Positions 8,211 to 17,610 of a stretch of 26,205 bases of DNA are shown one piece after another (positions within the stretch are counted from its first letter, which is position 1; every line of letters starts with the position of its first letter). The translations under genes and the position numbers were made by a program. The DNA is taken from NCBI GenBank assembly GCA_030529305.1, contig JAUMXD010000014.1, forward strand, positions 1-26,205, read 5' to 3'. Under the pieces are notes generated by a model. It was not told where the DNA came from and made no database searches. It saw nothing but the letters and a program-made list of their open reading frames with translations. Source of the DNA: Allobrachymonas sp. (GTDB lineage: Bacteria; Pseudomonadota; Gammaproteobacteria; Burkholderiales; Burkholderiaceae).

Positions 8211-8529
8211 ATTGTGTTGATAAGTGGTTTTGCTTGTGAACCAGATCGCCAGATATGCCAGTGATTTGCTTGATGAAGGGTTTTGAGAACCTTGCGATAC
8301 TTTTTTGATGCAGGGCGATTGGCAAGAGGGCGTGGGTGGGAGATGAAGCACCTGCATCACAAAAGCAAGCCATGCCACGAAGCGGTCTCTGCAAGATTTG
8401 TCTTGCACCGCGCGCTTTGTTTTGTAGAAAACAGCGCTCCGTCACCGGTGCGGAAAGTGGTTTGCGGAGGTACCGGGCTTGGGGTGCGCAGAGGTTTTTT
8501 ATGAGCAGGGATGCTAGTTGCTTTTGCCT
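8211..8529. other. Intergenic region between transporter terminator and lipA stop
   Basis: About 320 nt between convergent genes. No gene, tRNA or strong terminator is visible. A weak 7-bp hairpin (GTTGCTT/AAGCAAC on the minus strand) overlaps the lipA stop codon without a T-tract. Confidence 0.45.
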
Positions 8530-9543
8530 CTAAGCAACAACCCCAGCAGCCTGTGCCTGGCGGTCGGCGTGGTAGCTGGATCGCACCAACGCGCCAATCG
8601 CGGCGTGGCTAAAGCCCATTTCGCGCGCTTTTTCTTCAAACATGCGAAAGGTGTCGGGATGCACATAGCGCTTGACGGGCAAATGGCTGCTCGATGGCGC
8701 CAGATATTGCCCGATGGTGAGCATGTCGATGCCGTGGGCGCGCATGTCGCGCATCACTTCAAGAATTTCCTCATCCGTTTCGCCCAGGCCCACCATCAGA
8801 CCGCTTTTGGTTGGGATGTGCGGGAAGCGCGCCTTGAACTTCTTGAGCAGGTTCAGGCTGAAGGCGTAGTCGGCACCTGGGCGTGCCTGACGATATAGGC
8901 GCGGCACGGTTTCGAGGTTGTGGTTCATCACATCTGGCAGGGCGTTTTGCAAAATATCCAGCGCCTTTTCATCGCGGCCGCGAAAGTCTGGCACGAGTAC
9001 TTCGATCTGCGTGCGGGGCGACAATTCGCGCGTGCGGCGAATGCAGTCCACGTAGTGCTGTGCGCCGCCGTCGCGCAGGTCGTCGCGGTCCACACTGGTG
9101 ATGACCACGTATTTGAGTTGCAGGGCTGCGATGGTGCGTGCCAGGTTCTCGGGCTCGTTGGCATCCAGCGGGTCGGGACGGCCGTGTCCCACGTCGCAAA
9201 AGGGGCAACGGCGCGTGCATTTGTCGCCCATGATCATGAAGGTAGCCGTGCCTTTGCCAAAGCACTCGCCGATGTTGGGGCAGGATGCCTCTTCGCACAC
9301 CGTGACCAGCCGGTTCTGGCGCAAGATGTCTTTGATTTCGTAAAAGCGCGTGTTGGGGCTGCCGGCTTTGACGCGAATCCAATCCGGCTTGGGCAGGCTG
9401 GGGTGCGGCTCTACCTTGACCGGAATACGGCTCAGTTTGGCCGCCGCTTTTTGTTTGGCCAGCGGGTTGTAATGGGCCGGAGCCTGCGCGTCGCGCACAA
9501 CGGTGGGGCTGGCGTCGTGCGGGGGCTGGGAATGGGTAGTCAT
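8530..9543 (-). CDS. lipA: LipA, lipoyl synthase (radical SAM)
   Basis: LipA inserts two sulfur atoms into octanoyl groups on the lipoyl domains of pyruvate and 2-oxoglutarate dehydrogenase complexes and the glycine cleavage H protein. The 337-residue product starts at ATG 9541-9543. It carries the auxiliary-cluster motif [12 protein letters not shown] (Cys83, 88, 94), the radical-SAM motif CTRRCPFC (Cys109, 113, 116), and the C-terminal RSSYHA at 321-326 that supplies the serine ligand. All 4Fe-4S ligands are therefore present. A Pro/Ala/Lys-rich N-terminal extension of about 50 residues precedes the core. The usual partner lipB is not upstream; proA is divergent there, with 198 nt between the two starts. 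Confidence 0.97.
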   Translation of the reverse strand: MTTHSQPPHDASPTVVRDAQAPAHYNPLAKQKAAAKLSRIPVKVEPHPSLPKPDWIRVKAGSPNTRFYEIKDILRQNRLVTVCEEASCPNIGECFGKGTATFMIMGDKCTRRCPFCDVGHGRPDPLDANEPENLARTIAALQLKYVVITSVDRDDLRDGGAQHYVDCIRRTRELSPRTQIEVLVPDFRGRDEKALDILQNALPDVMNHNLETVPRLYRQARPGADYAFSLNLLKKFKARFPHIPTKSGLMVGLGETDEEILEVMRDMRAHGIDMLTIGQYLAPSSSHLPVKRYVHPDTFRMFEEKAREMGFSHAAIGALVRSSYHADRQAQAAGVVA

Positions 9544-9690
9544 GTTGCAAAGTGTAGCGGAGCAAGCGTTCCGCGCGCTGCGATCTGCTTGAAGTTGCCT
9601 GATGCAAGAAGGGCAATATGTGCACAGGGCGCGCGGCCATTCTTGCGATTTCAGGGAAAGCCTGATGCAGTGCATTCAAAGCTTGCTTCC

Positions 9691-9696
9691 TATAAT
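9691..9696 (+). promoter_or_regulatory. Candidate -10 element for proA
   Basis: A perfect TATAAT lies 45 nt upstream of the proA start. No good -35 hexamer is found at 16-18 nt spacing, so this is a partial promoter match. Confidence 0.4.
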
Positions 9697-9741
9697 TTCC
9701 GATCCATTTTTCGATTGATTGAATCTGTCTGAAAGGCGCGC

Positions 9742-11049
9742 ATGTCATCTTCTACCGATGCCCAATACGGCGATGTGGCTGCTTTGATGGAAACGCTGGG
9801 CCAGCAGGCCCGCCAAGCGGCTACGCAGATGGCGGCGGCTTCGGCTGCGCAAAAAAATGCGGCCTTGCATGCGCTGGCGGATTTGCTGGCTGAGCAGGAC
9901 GATTTCTTGCAAGCGGCCAATGCCCAAGACGTGGCGCGAGCCGAAGCTGCGGGCCTGAGCGCGCCCATGGTTGATCGCCTGCGGCTCACGGACAAGGTCA
10001 TCAGCACGCTGCAAGAAGGGTGCTTGCAACTGGCGGCCATGCCCGATGTGATTGGCGCCATCACGGGCTTGCAAGAGCGGCCCAGTGGCATTCGCGTGGG
10101 GCAGATGCGTGTGCCGATTGGCGTGTTCGGCATGATTTTTGAAAGCCGCCCCAACGTCACGATTGAGGCGGCCAGCCTCTCGATCAAAAGTGGCAACGCC
10201 TGCATTTTGCGCGGCGGCAGCGAAGCGATTGAATCCAACAAAGCCCTGGCGGCCTTGGTGCAACAGGCGCTTGAATCCACGGGCCTGCCAGCCGAGGCCG
10301 TGCAACTGGTGTCTGTAACCGACCGCGAAGCCGTGGGCCAGCTGATCGCCATGCCGCAGTATGTGGACGTGATCATCCCTCGTGGCGGCAAGAGCCTGAT
10401 TGAGCGCATCAGCGCAGAGGCCAAAGTGCCTGTCATCAAACACCTGGATGGCAATTGCCACACTTATGTGGACGACCCTTGTGACTTGAGCATGGCCGTG
10501 AAAATTGCCGTGAACGCCAAAACGCAGAAATACAGCCCCTGCAACGCCACCGAAAGCCTGTTGGTGGCACGCGGTGTGGCAGCCGAGTTTTTGCCCCGCA
10601 TCGGCAAAGTCTACAAAGACAAGGGTGTGGAAATGCGTTGCGACCCCATCGCCCTGGCGATTTTGCGCGACCACCCCGACACGCGTGATGCGCAATTGGT
10701 CGAGGCGAGCGAGGACGATTGGCGCACCGAATACCTGGCGCCTATCATCGCCATTGGCGTGGTGGACGATCTGGATGCAGCCATCAGCCACATCAACCGC
10801 TACTCCTCGCGCCATACCGAAGCCATCGTGACCAACCACCACGGCCATGCCCAGCGCTTTTTGCGCGAGGTGGACAGCAGCAGCGTCATGGTCAATGCCA
10901 GCACGCGATTTGCCGATGGCTTTGAGTACGGGCTGGGGGCGGAAATCGGCATCAGCACCGACAAATTCCACGCCCGTGGCCCGGTAGGGATCGAGGGGCT
11001 GACCTCGCTCAAATACGTGGTGTTGGGGCAGGGTGAAATCCGGCAGTGA
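9742..11049 (+). CDS. proA: ProA, glutamate-5-semialdehyde dehydrogenase (gamma-glutamyl phosphate reductase)
   Basis: ProA reduces gamma-glutamyl phosphate to glutamate-5-semialdehyde with NADPH, the second step of proline synthesis. The 435-residue product starts with ATG at 9742, preceded by GAAAGG. Family features include [14 protein letters not shown] (about 128-140), the glycine-rich ILRGGSEA segment, and YSPCNATE, where Cys267 is the catalytic thiol. The C-terminal [26 protein letters not shown] is also typical. Length is normal for the family. proB is not adjacent, which is common in betaproteobacteria. It is divergent from lipA. Confidence 0.97.
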   Translation: MSSSTDAQYGDVAALMETLGQQARQAATQMAAASAAQKNAALHALADLLAEQDDFLQAANAQDVARAEAAGLSAPMVDRLRLTDKVISTLQEGCLQLAAMPDVIGAITGLQERPSGIRVGQMRVPIGVFGMIFESRPNVTIEAASLSIKSGNACILRGGSEAIESNKALAALVQQALESTGLPAEAVQLVSVTDREAVGQLIAMPQYVDVIIPRGGKSLIERISAEAKVPVIKHLDGNCHTYVDDPCDLSMAVKIAVNAKTQKYSPCNATESLLVARGVAAEFLPRIGKVYKDKGVEMRCDPIALAILRDHPDTRDAQLVEASEDDWRTEYLAPIIAIGVVDDLDAAISHINRYSSRHTEAIVTNHHGHAQRFLREVDSSSVMVNASTRFADGFEYGLGAEIGISTDKFHARGPVGIEGLTSLKYVVLGQGEIRQ

Positions 11050-11475
11050 GCGCAGGCAGTGCTGCTTGACGCAGAGCATTTGGATTGCCAAGCGCATCTG
11101 CAATGGCTTATGGCGAATGGCTGTGATGCCTTGGGCTAATGAACGTTAAACGCAGCGCTTGCTGAGGATGCGAACGAGCGGTGGTAGCTGCTTTGTATGG
11201 GTAAAAAAGTGCCCAATTGCGCAGATGGTTTTGTGTGTGTTGGGTGCTTTGAATGGCTAACTGATGGTGGGCTGCCTGTTGTTGGAACAGTGGTCGATCA
11301 CGAAGGCAACAGCGCATAGCCGATGTGCTATGGCGGTTCTGCATGAGTGGCGGGCCGTGATTCTGAGGTGTCCTGTCGTCTTGGCTCAATGCTGAATACG
11401 CATCCTTGTGCGTGGGGGCTTGCTCTTTTTTGTTGTTGAGATTGTTGTTTCAGCGGTTTCTGTTTGTTCTGTTCA
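11050..11475. other. Intergenic region between proA and the membrane/TPR-like gene
   Basis: About 425 nt without a convincing gene. No strong terminator follows proA. Short frames on the minus strand lack gene-like composition. The promoter of the following gene could lie here. Confidence 0.4.
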
Positions 11476-12801
11476 ATGTCTTCCGAAGTGATTGCTCCCC
11501 AAGTCGCCATTCCGCCTTTTTGGCAACGGTTGAACAAGTTTTTTCTGCTGCCTTTGCAGACCGAGTCCTTGAGTTATGCCTTGGGCTTGGCCGCCTGCAG
11601 CTTGTTCTTGTATGTGCCACTGCTGAATTTGGTCGTGGGCTTGTTGATTGCGCTGTCTGTGGGGCGCTACGCCTTCAAAATTGCTGCGCTCTCGTCTTAC
11701 GGCATCTTTAAGCTCGATGACTATGCCCCGATGGAAGAAGAGGAGGACTGGAAAAATCTGCCCTGGAAATTCGTGGGCGCCATCTTCATCCAGCTGATCG
11801 CCTTGTTCGTCGTCATCGGCACCGTGCCGGAAATTGCGCCTGTGGCCTTTTTGATCTTTGCTCTGTTGCTGCCGGCCACGATGATGGTGCTGATCAAAGA
11901 GCACAGTCTGGCCTTGGCCATCAACCCGCAAGAGCTGTGGCGCTGCGTCGCGGGCATTGGCTGGCCTTATCTGGTGTTGTGTGCCCTCACCTTTCTGCTG
12001 ATGCAGGGCAGCTTTGCAGCGGCGGGCCTGTTGCAGCAAATCATTCCGATGTGGTTGCTGCTGCCGGGGTTGACGGCGGTTTTCATTTACTTCTTCTGGG
12101 TCAATGCGGCGCTGATCGGCTACACCATGTATCAATACCACCAGACGCTGGATATTGACGTGGTCAACGAATACACGGGTGAAGAGGAAGAGCGCCAACC
12201 TTTATCGGCGCCCCGCGAAGAAGCGCGCCAGCGTGATGTGATTGTCTCGCGCATGGTGCAGCAAGGTGATTTGCCTGGTGCCATCGCCCAAGCGCGGCAA
12301 TGGGTGGAAGAGCGCTCCGAGAGTCTTGCCGACCACCGGCGCTATCACCGTGTGCTTGTGTTGGATGCGCAAGGTGACGAGCTGCAGCGGCATGGGCAGC
12401 GATTCATCGAATTGCTGATGAAAAACCGCTCTTGCGCCGAGGCCCTGCAGGTGTACAAAGACTGCACCCACAAAGCGCCAAACTACCTGCCCGATAGCGC
12501 AGCGGTGACGTGGGTGCTGGCCAAAGACGCTTGGAAAACGCACGACAGCACTTTGACACTGCAACTGTTGCGCGGGTTTGATCGGCGCTTTCCCCGTCAT
12601 CCTTTGGTGCCAGATGTCTATGCCCTGATTGCGCGTGTTTTGCATCAAGGCTTGGATAAGCACGAGCAGGCACGGGCTGTGCTGCGCAGCCTGCAAAAAC
12701 GTTACCCGCATCACCCAAGCACATTGGAAGTTGAGCGCATGTTGTCGGCGCAGCAAGCAAGGGCGAGCGTTGCGCAAAAAGCACAGCCGCGTGCGGGTTG
12801 A
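11476..12801 (+). CDS. Membrane protein with cytoplasmic helical (TPR-like) C-terminal half, unknown function
   Basis: I do not recognise this 441-residue protein. Residues about 35-220 contain five or so hydrophobic segments, with an acidic loop MEEEEDW near residue 86. The N-terminal half resembles the multi-helix layout of DUF4013-type proteins, but I cannot confirm this. From about residue 235 the chain is charged and helical, with degenerate TPR-like repeats (QGDLPGAIAQARQW, KNRSCAEALQVYKDC, KHEQARAVLRSLQKRYPHHP). The last phrase is typical of a TPR or outer-membrane-assembly type repeat. The ATG at 11476 was chosen over a TTG four codons upstream; no strong ribosome binding site is seen. 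It lies 620 nt before the ATP synthase operon and does not appear to be part of it. Confidence 0.8.
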   Translation: MSSEVIAPQVAIPPFWQRLNKFFLLPLQTESLSYALGLAACSLFLYVPLLNLVVGLLIALSVGRYAFKIAALSSYGIFKLDDYAPMEEEEDWKNLPWKFVGAIFIQLIALFVVIGTVPEIAPVAFLIFALLLPATMMVLIKEHSLALAINPQELWRCVAGIGWPYLVLCALTFLLMQGSFAAAGLLQQIIPMWLLLPGLTAVFIYFFWVNAALIGYTMYQYHQTLDIDVVNEYTGEEEERQPLSAPREEARQRDVIVSRMVQQGDLPGAIAQARQWVEERSESLADHRRYHRVLVLDAQGDELQRHGQRFIELLMKNRSCAEALQVYKDCTHKAPNYLPDSAAVTWVLAKDAWKTHDSTLTLQLLRGFDRRFPRHPLVPDVYALIARVLHQGLDKHEQARAVLRSLQKRYPHHPSTLEVERMLSAQQARASVAQKAQPRAG

Positions 12802-13422
12802 TGCCAAGACGAAAAAGCCGAGTTCGCTTCTGACTGGGGCTGATTCTTGGAACCGCTTGTGTGCGTGATCTAAAAAGCAGAAAAGCGTTTGAATGACAGC
12901 CCTTTCTGGCAGCGTGCACGAAGCGAGTGGTGCTATGTTGGCCTTGCGCGGGCGTGCAAAACGCCACATGAGTTGCGGTTGCATGTGCACGCAGCTTGGG
13001 CACTGGGCAATTTGCACTGAGGCATGGGCTTGTTGAGAAACAGGCCTGCCCGCCTTGTCGAGTGCTTGAGGACATATCCAGCAAAGCGGCCATCAGACCC
13101 AGAGGCTTGTCTTTTGCTTGAGGGTTCGCCTATGGCCTTCCCGAAAGGGCTTGATCTCTTGGCGTAAGCTGATGCGCTTCGCCCCTCTCACACGCCTTGC
13201 TTGCTGCAACCTCCTTGGTATACGTTTATGTTTGGCAATGCGGTACGTGAGCAGCTTTTGCCGCCGAGGTTATGTCTGTTTTCAGCGCTCGAAGCGCATG
13301 CGCAATCCCCAAGAAAAACACCCGTCAGCGCGGCCCGGAAATAGCCCTATTGCTGGGTATAATCTGCGCCGAGATGTTCCCGGTTGTATACAGGATCGCT
13401 GCTTATAAAAAGGTGTTTCGGT
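12802..13422. other. Long intergenic region upstream of the atp operon
   Basis: About 620 nt holding no convincing gene on either strand. It contains the candidate atp promoter -10 element near its right end. I saw no tRNA, no riboswitch I recognise, and no terminator with a T-tract after the upstream gene. Confidence 0.45.
13358..13363 (+). promoter_or_regulatory. Candidate -10 element of the atp operon promoter
   Basis: A perfect TATAAT in the context CTGGGTATAATCTGCGCC lies 60 nt before atpI. No convincing -35 hexamer is found at 16-18 nt, so the assignment rests on the -10 and its position. Confidence 0.45.
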
Positions 13423-13938
13423 ATGCACAAGGAAGTGATGGAACAGCCCGAAGGAGATCGCGAAGCCAAGCCTTTGACAGCCGAACAGGCCAATGCTTGG
13501 CGCGCCAAAACGCACGCGATGTCGCCTTGGCTGCCCGTAGCCATGCAGGCTTTGATTGCTGTGCTGTTGCTGTTGGGCAGTTGGCTTGTGGATTTGGATC
13601 GGCCTGTGCGTCTTTCTATAGCGTGCGGGGTGTTCGCCAGTCTGCTGCCTTCGTTGCTGTGTGTGGCGGGTTATCGCATCACGATGTGGATGTTGAAAGA
13701 CCTGCCGCGCGGCGCTCAAGCCCTTATGGGCTTTGCGTCTATCTTCGCTTGGGAACTGGTGAAATTGCTGTTGTCAATCGCATTGCTCTTGGTGGCGGCT
13801 CGCATGGTGCTTAACCTGAGCTGGCTGACAATGCTGGTGGCATTTGTTGTGGTGGTTAAGGCTTATTGGTTGGCGTTCTTGGTGGATCGCCTGCGCAAGC
13901 CCCAATCGGCGCAAGTGGTTTTGAAAACGGATATTTGA
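13423..13938 (+). CDS. atpI: AtpI, ATP synthase accessory protein (Atp I)
   Basis: AtpI is a small inner-membrane protein encoded first in many atp operons that assists c-ring assembly. The product is 171 residues from ATG at 13423 (AAGGTG upstream); a second ATG at 13438 with AGGA just before it is also plausible. After a hydrophilic N-terminus of about 45 residues it shows four hydrophobic segments (LLLLGSW, ACGVFASLLPSLLC, LVKLLLSIALLLVAA, MLVAFVVVVKAYWLAFL). It is longer than the usual 120-130 residues because of that N-terminus. The call rests on topology and its position 14 nt before atpB. Confidence 0.88.
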   Translation: MHKEVMEQPEGDREAKPLTAEQANAWRAKTHAMSPWLPVAMQALIAVLLLLGSWLVDLDRPVRLSIACGVFASLLPSLLCVAGYRITMWMLKDLPRGAQALMGFASIFAWELVKLLLSIALLLVAARMVLNLSWLTMLVAFVVVVKAYWLAFLVDRLRKPQSAQVVLKTDI

Positions 13939-13952
13939 TCTGGAGTTCTTTT

Positions 13953-14825
13953 ATGGCTAGTGAGCAAACGGCAGGTGAATATATCAGGCACCATTTGCAA
14001 CATTTGCAGTACAACTTTGCGCTGGAGCCTGTTCAGCAGACCAAAATCGTCGATTTCGGCATTTTCAATGCCGATTCGGTGTTTTTCAGCATCGTTTTGG
14101 GAGTGCTGGCCTGCTTCTTCATGTGGCTCGGTGCGCGCAAGATGACTTCGGGTGTGCCGGGGCGCTTCCAAGCGGCCATCGAAATCCTGGTTGAGTTTGT
14201 CGATAAGCAGGCGCGTGGCCTGATTCACAATGAGAAGAGCTTGCGTGTGGTCACGCCTGTGGCTCTGACCGTGTTCTTGTGGATTTTCCTGCTCAATGCC
14301 ATGGACTTGCTGCCTGTGGATCTGCTGCCGTTCGGCTGGGCCAAGGCTTATGAGGCTGCGGGGCATGATCCGCATCACGCCTATTTGCGCGTGGTGCCAA
14401 CGGCGGATTTGTCGGCTGCGCTGGGTATGTCTCTTTCGGTGTTCCTGCTCTCTATCTACTACAACATCAAGATCAAGGGACTTGGCGGCTGGGGGCATGA
14501 GCTGATCAGCGCGCCCTTTGGCGACAACATCGCGATTGCACCGATCAACGTCATCATGCAGATCATCGAATATGGCTCCAAAACCATCTCTCATGGCATG
14601 CGGCTGTTCGGAAACATGTTTGCGGGGGAATTGGTGTTCATGCTGATTGCCTTGCTGGGCGGGGCTTGGAAAGGTTTCAGTGGTCTGTACATCGGCTTGG
14701 GTATTGCGCACTTGGCCGCTGGCTCCATCTGGGCGATCTTCCACATTCTCGTCATTACCCTGCAGGCCTTCATCTTCATGATGCTCACGTTGATCTACAT
14801 CAGCCAAGCACATAACAAGCATTGA
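13953..14825 (+). CDS. atpB: AtpB, ATP synthase F0 subunit a
   Basis: Subunit a forms the two proton half-channels facing the c-ring. The 290-residue product starts at ATG 13953, preceded by TCTGGAG. The essential Arg217 lies in ISHGMRLFGNMFAGEL, the conserved helix that contacts the c-subunit carboxylate. Other family segments include VFLWIFLLNAMDLLPVDLLP and the C-terminal ITLQAFIFMMLTLIYISQA. An N-terminal hydrophilic stretch (YIRHHLQHLQYNF) is typical of betaproteobacteria. An open extension upstream overlaps atpI and is not used. Confidence 0.97.
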   Translation: MASEQTAGEYIRHHLQHLQYNFALEPVQQTKIVDFGIFNADSVFFSIVLGVLACFFMWLGARKMTSGVPGRFQAAIEILVEFVDKQARGLIHNEKSLRVVTPVALTVFLWIFLLNAMDLLPVDLLPFGWAKAYEAAGHDPHHAYLRVVPTADLSAALGMSLSVFLLSIYYNIKIKGLGGWGHELISAPFGDNIAIAPINVIMQIIEYGSKTISHGMRLFGNMFAGELVFMLIALLGGAWKGFSGLYIGLGIAHLAAGSIWAIFHILVITLQAFIFMMLTLIYISQAHNKH

Positions 14826-14877
14826 GTTTTGCATTCGTTCATTCATCCACTTTTTAACTTTTTATCGGGAGTCTTAA

Positions 14878-15123
<246 letters not shown>

Positions 15124-15167
15124 GAGTAAAAGCTGCTCCATTGGCAACAATTTGAAGGATATTTCAG

Positions 15168-15638
15168 ATGAGTATCAATGCCACTCTATTTTTTCAGATG
15201 CTGGTTTTTGCGGTTCTGTGCATTTTTACCGTGAAAGTTGTATGGCCACCCATCGTCAAAGCTTTGGATGAGCGTGCCAAGAAAGTGGCTGACAGCCTGG
15301 CCGCTGCCGATCAGGCCAAAGCAGAAGTCAAAGACATGAACAGCAAGGTGGAAGAGCAATTGGCTGCCATGCGTACCGAAGCGGCCAGCCAGCGTGCCGA
15401 TGCCGAGCGCCGTGCGCAGGAAATTGTTGAAGAAGCCAAAGTCAAGGCCAGCGAAGAAGCGGCTCGCATCATCGCTTCGGCCAAGGCTGAAGCGCAGCAA
15501 GAAGCCATCAAAGTGCGCGATTCTCTGCGTGCAGAAGTGTCTGCACTGGCTGTCAAAGGCGCCGAGCAGATTTTGCGCAAAGAAATCAATGCCAGCGTCC
15601 ATGCAGATTTGCTTGAGCGTCTCAAGGCCGAGCTGTAA
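15168..15638 (+). CDS. atpF: AtpF, ATP synthase F0 subunit b
   Basis: Subunit b is the peripheral stalk that holds F1 stationary against the turning rotor. The 156-residue product begins [20 protein letters not shown] with a single N-terminal membrane helix, followed by a long charged Ala/Glu/Lys/Arg-rich helix (about residues 35-140) that forms the right-handed coiled-coil dimer. Length matches the family exactly. The ATG at 15168 follows GAAGGAT. The C-terminus, which in E. coli binds the delta subunit, looks normal, which matters because the next gene encodes a shortened delta. Confidence 0.97.
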   Translation: MSINATLFFQMLVFAVLCIFTVKVVWPPIVKALDERAKKVADSLAAADQAKAEVKDMNSKVEEQLAAMRTEAASQRADAERRAQEIVEEAKVKASEEAARIIASAKAEAQQEAIKVRDSLRAEVSALAVKGAEQILRKEINASVHADLLERLKAEL

Positions 15639-15655
15639 TCGAAGGGGGCAATATC

Positions 15656-15994
15656 ATGGCGCAAACGTCCCTGGAGAATTTGCTGCGTGCGGTATTGGAA
15701 GGCGGTGTGGAAGGCGCGCGTGCTGAGGCGGCGCGCCAGTTGCAGGGCGCAGTAGGCCAGAAGGCTTCTGGCGTGCCCGAGCAGGCAGTGATCTACAGTG
15801 CCTTCCCCTTGACTGATGCGCAGATCCAAGGCTTGAAGGAGAAGCTCGAAGCCCGCTTCCAATCGAAATTGGACTTTCGGGTGGTTGAAGATCCTTCGCT
15901 GATCGGTGGCATCCGCGTTGTCGTGGGCGATAACGTGCTGGACGGCTCGGTCAAGAGCAGTATCGAGAAAATGAAACAGGCACTGGCTGTTTAA
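15656..15994 (+). CDS. atpH: AtpH, ATP synthase F1 subunit delta, strongly shortened at the N-terminus
   Basis: Delta joins the top of the F1 alpha/beta hexamer to the b stalk. The product here has only 112 residues, against about 175-180 in the family. The C-terminal part is intact and typical (VIYSAFPLTDAQ, DPSLIGGIRVVVGDNVLDGSV, ending KMKQALAV). The segment from residue 6 (LENLLRAVLEGG) aligns with the normal region near residues 95-110 (NFLRTVIDNG in relatives, from memory). The preceding four to five helices of the N-terminal domain, including the usual ARPYAEALF start, are absent. Only 17 nt separate the atpF stop from this ATG, so the missing part is not hidden in another frame. The site GAAGGGGG precedes the start. 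It looks like an in-frame deletion of about 65 codons; an assembly or strain artefact is possible. Confidence 0.88.
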   Translation: MAQTSLENLLRAVLEGGVEGARAEAARQLQGAVGQKASGVPEQAVIYSAFPLTDAQIQGLKEKLEARFQSKLDFRVVEDPSLIGGIRVVVGDNVLDGSVKSSIEKMKQALAV

Positions 15995-16033
15995 GCGGCG
16001 GCTGGTGTGATTCAAGGAAAGAAGGAAAGCGTC

Positions 16034-17593
16034 ATGCTGCTCAATTCTGCAGACATTTCTGAACAAATCAAAAGCCGCATCCAGGGCATTGTTGAAACGG
16101 TTGACGTACGCAATCAAGGCACAGTAGTGACTGTGACTGATGGTATTTGCCGCATTGAGGGGCTGTCGGGCGCCATGCAGGGTGAAATGCTGGAGTTTCC
16201 AGCTGCGCCTGATGGGTCTACGACTTATGGCCTTGCCTTGAACCTGGAGCGCGATGTTGTTGGCGCGGTGATTTTGGGTGCGTACGAGCACATTTCCGAA
16301 GGCGATCGTGTTAAGTGCACTGGTCGTATTTTGGAAGTGCCTGTTGGTCCCGAATTGATTGGTCGTGTAGTCAATGCTCTGGGGCAGCCTATCGATGGCA
16401 AGGGTCCGATTAACGCCAAAATGACCGACGTGATCGAAAAGGTTGCACCTGGTGTGATTGCGCGTCAATCGGTTTCCCAGCCGATGCAAACGGGTCTGAA
16501 GTCGATTGACTCCATGGTGCCGATTGGTCGCGGTCAGCGCGAATTGATCATTGGTGACCGCCAAACTGGTAAAACGGCTGTTGCCATTGATACGATCATC
16601 AATCAAAAAGGCCAGAACATGGTCTGCGTCTACGTCGCCATCGGCCAGAAGGCGTCGTCGATCAAGAACGTGGTGCGCGCACTGGAGCAGCACGGCGCAA
16701 TGGAGTACACCATTGTGGTGGCGGCTTCGGCATCTGAATCAGCTGCTATGCAGTATGTCAGCGCCTACTCCGGCTGTACCATGGGCGAATACTTTCGCGA
16801 TCGTGGTCAAGACGCTCTGATTGTTTATGACGATTTGTCCAAGCAAGCTGTGGCGTATCGCCAAGTATCCTTGCTGTTGCGCCGTCCGCCGGGGCGCGAA
16901 GCCTATCCTGGTGATGTGTTCTATCTGCACAGCCGCTTGCTGGAGCGTGCTGCTCGTGTAAACCCCGAATACGTTGAAGCCTTCACTAAAGGTGAGGTTA
17001 AGGGCAAGACAGGTTCGCTGACGGCGCTGCCGATTATTGAAACGCAAGCGGGTGACGTGTCCGCTTTCGTTCCGACCAACGTGATTTCGATTACCGATGG
17101 TCAGATCTTCCTGGAAACCAGTTTGTTCAACGCGGGTATTCGTCCGGCGATTAACGCGGGTATTTCTGTGTCGCGCGTAGGTTCTGCGGCACAAACCAAG
17201 TTGATCAAAGGTTTGTCTGGCGGTATCCGTACCGACCTTGCCCAATATCGTGAATTGGCTGCTTTCGCGCAGTTTGCTTCTGATCTGGACGAAGCCACCA
17301 AGAAGCAGCTGGATCGCGGTGCGCGCGTGACCGAGTTGCTCAAGCAAGTGCAATACAACCCATTGCCTGTCAGCTTGATGGGGGCTTCGCTGTTCGCCGT
17401 CAACAAAGGCTATCTGGATGATGTCGATGTCAAGCGGGTCTTGGTATTTGAATCAGGCATGCACGCCTATTTGAAAGATAAGCATGCGGCCTTGATTCAA
17501 CGTCTGGAAGAAAACAAGGCGTTTGACAAGGAAGGCAAAGATGAGGCTGAATTGGCTAGTGCCATCGAAGCCTTCAAGAGAACCTTTGCTTGA
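16034..17593 (+). CDS. atpA: AtpA, ATP synthase F1 subunit alpha
   Basis: Alpha carries the non-catalytic nucleotide sites of F1. The 519-residue product starts at ATG 16034 after GAAGGAAAGC; an upstream GTG at 16007 would add nine residues foreign to the family. The N-terminal helix [15 protein letters not shown], which normally docks on delta, is conserved. The Walker A is GDRQTGKT at 174-181, and the arginine-finger region reads [10 protein letters not shown] short insertion after EMLEFP (AAPDGSTT) and the C-terminal [12 protein letters not shown] segment match Comamonadaceae alpha subunits as I recall them. This is one of the main reasons for the taxonomic call. Confidence 0.98.
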   Translation: MLLNSADISEQIKSRIQGIVETVDVRNQGTVVTVTDGICRIEGLSGAMQGEMLEFPAAPDGSTTYGLALNLERDVVGAVILGAYEHISEGDRVKCTGRILEVPVGPELIGRVVNALGQPIDGKGPINAKMTDVIEKVAPGVIARQSVSQPMQTGLKSIDSMVPIGRGQRELIIGDRQTGKTAVAIDTIINQKGQNMVCVYVAIGQKASSIKNVVRALEQHGAMEYTIVVAASASESAAMQYVSAYSGCTMGEYFRDRGQDALIVYDDLSKQAVAYRQVSLLLRRPPGREAYPGDVFYLHSRLLERAARVNPEYVEAFTKGEVKGKTGSLTALPIIETQAGDVSAFVPTNVISITDGQIFLETSLFNAGIRPAINAGISVSRVGSAAQTKLIKGLSGGIRTDLAQYRELAAFAQFASDLDEATKKQLDRGARVTELLKQVQYNPLPVSLMGASLFAVNKGYLDDVDVKRVLVFESGMHAYLKDKHAALIQRLEENKAFDKEGKDEAELASAIEAFKRTFA

Positions 17594-17610
17594 TACGGGA
17601 GAAATAAAGC

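Noticed and set aside
9745..11103. 452-codon open frame on the minus strand opposite proA
   Set aside because: Antisense shadow of a clear proA gene.
15311..16693. 460-codon open frame on the minus strand opposite atpF-atpH-atpA
   Set aside because: Crosses three genes in antisense; no recognisable content. It does not explain the missing delta N-terminus.
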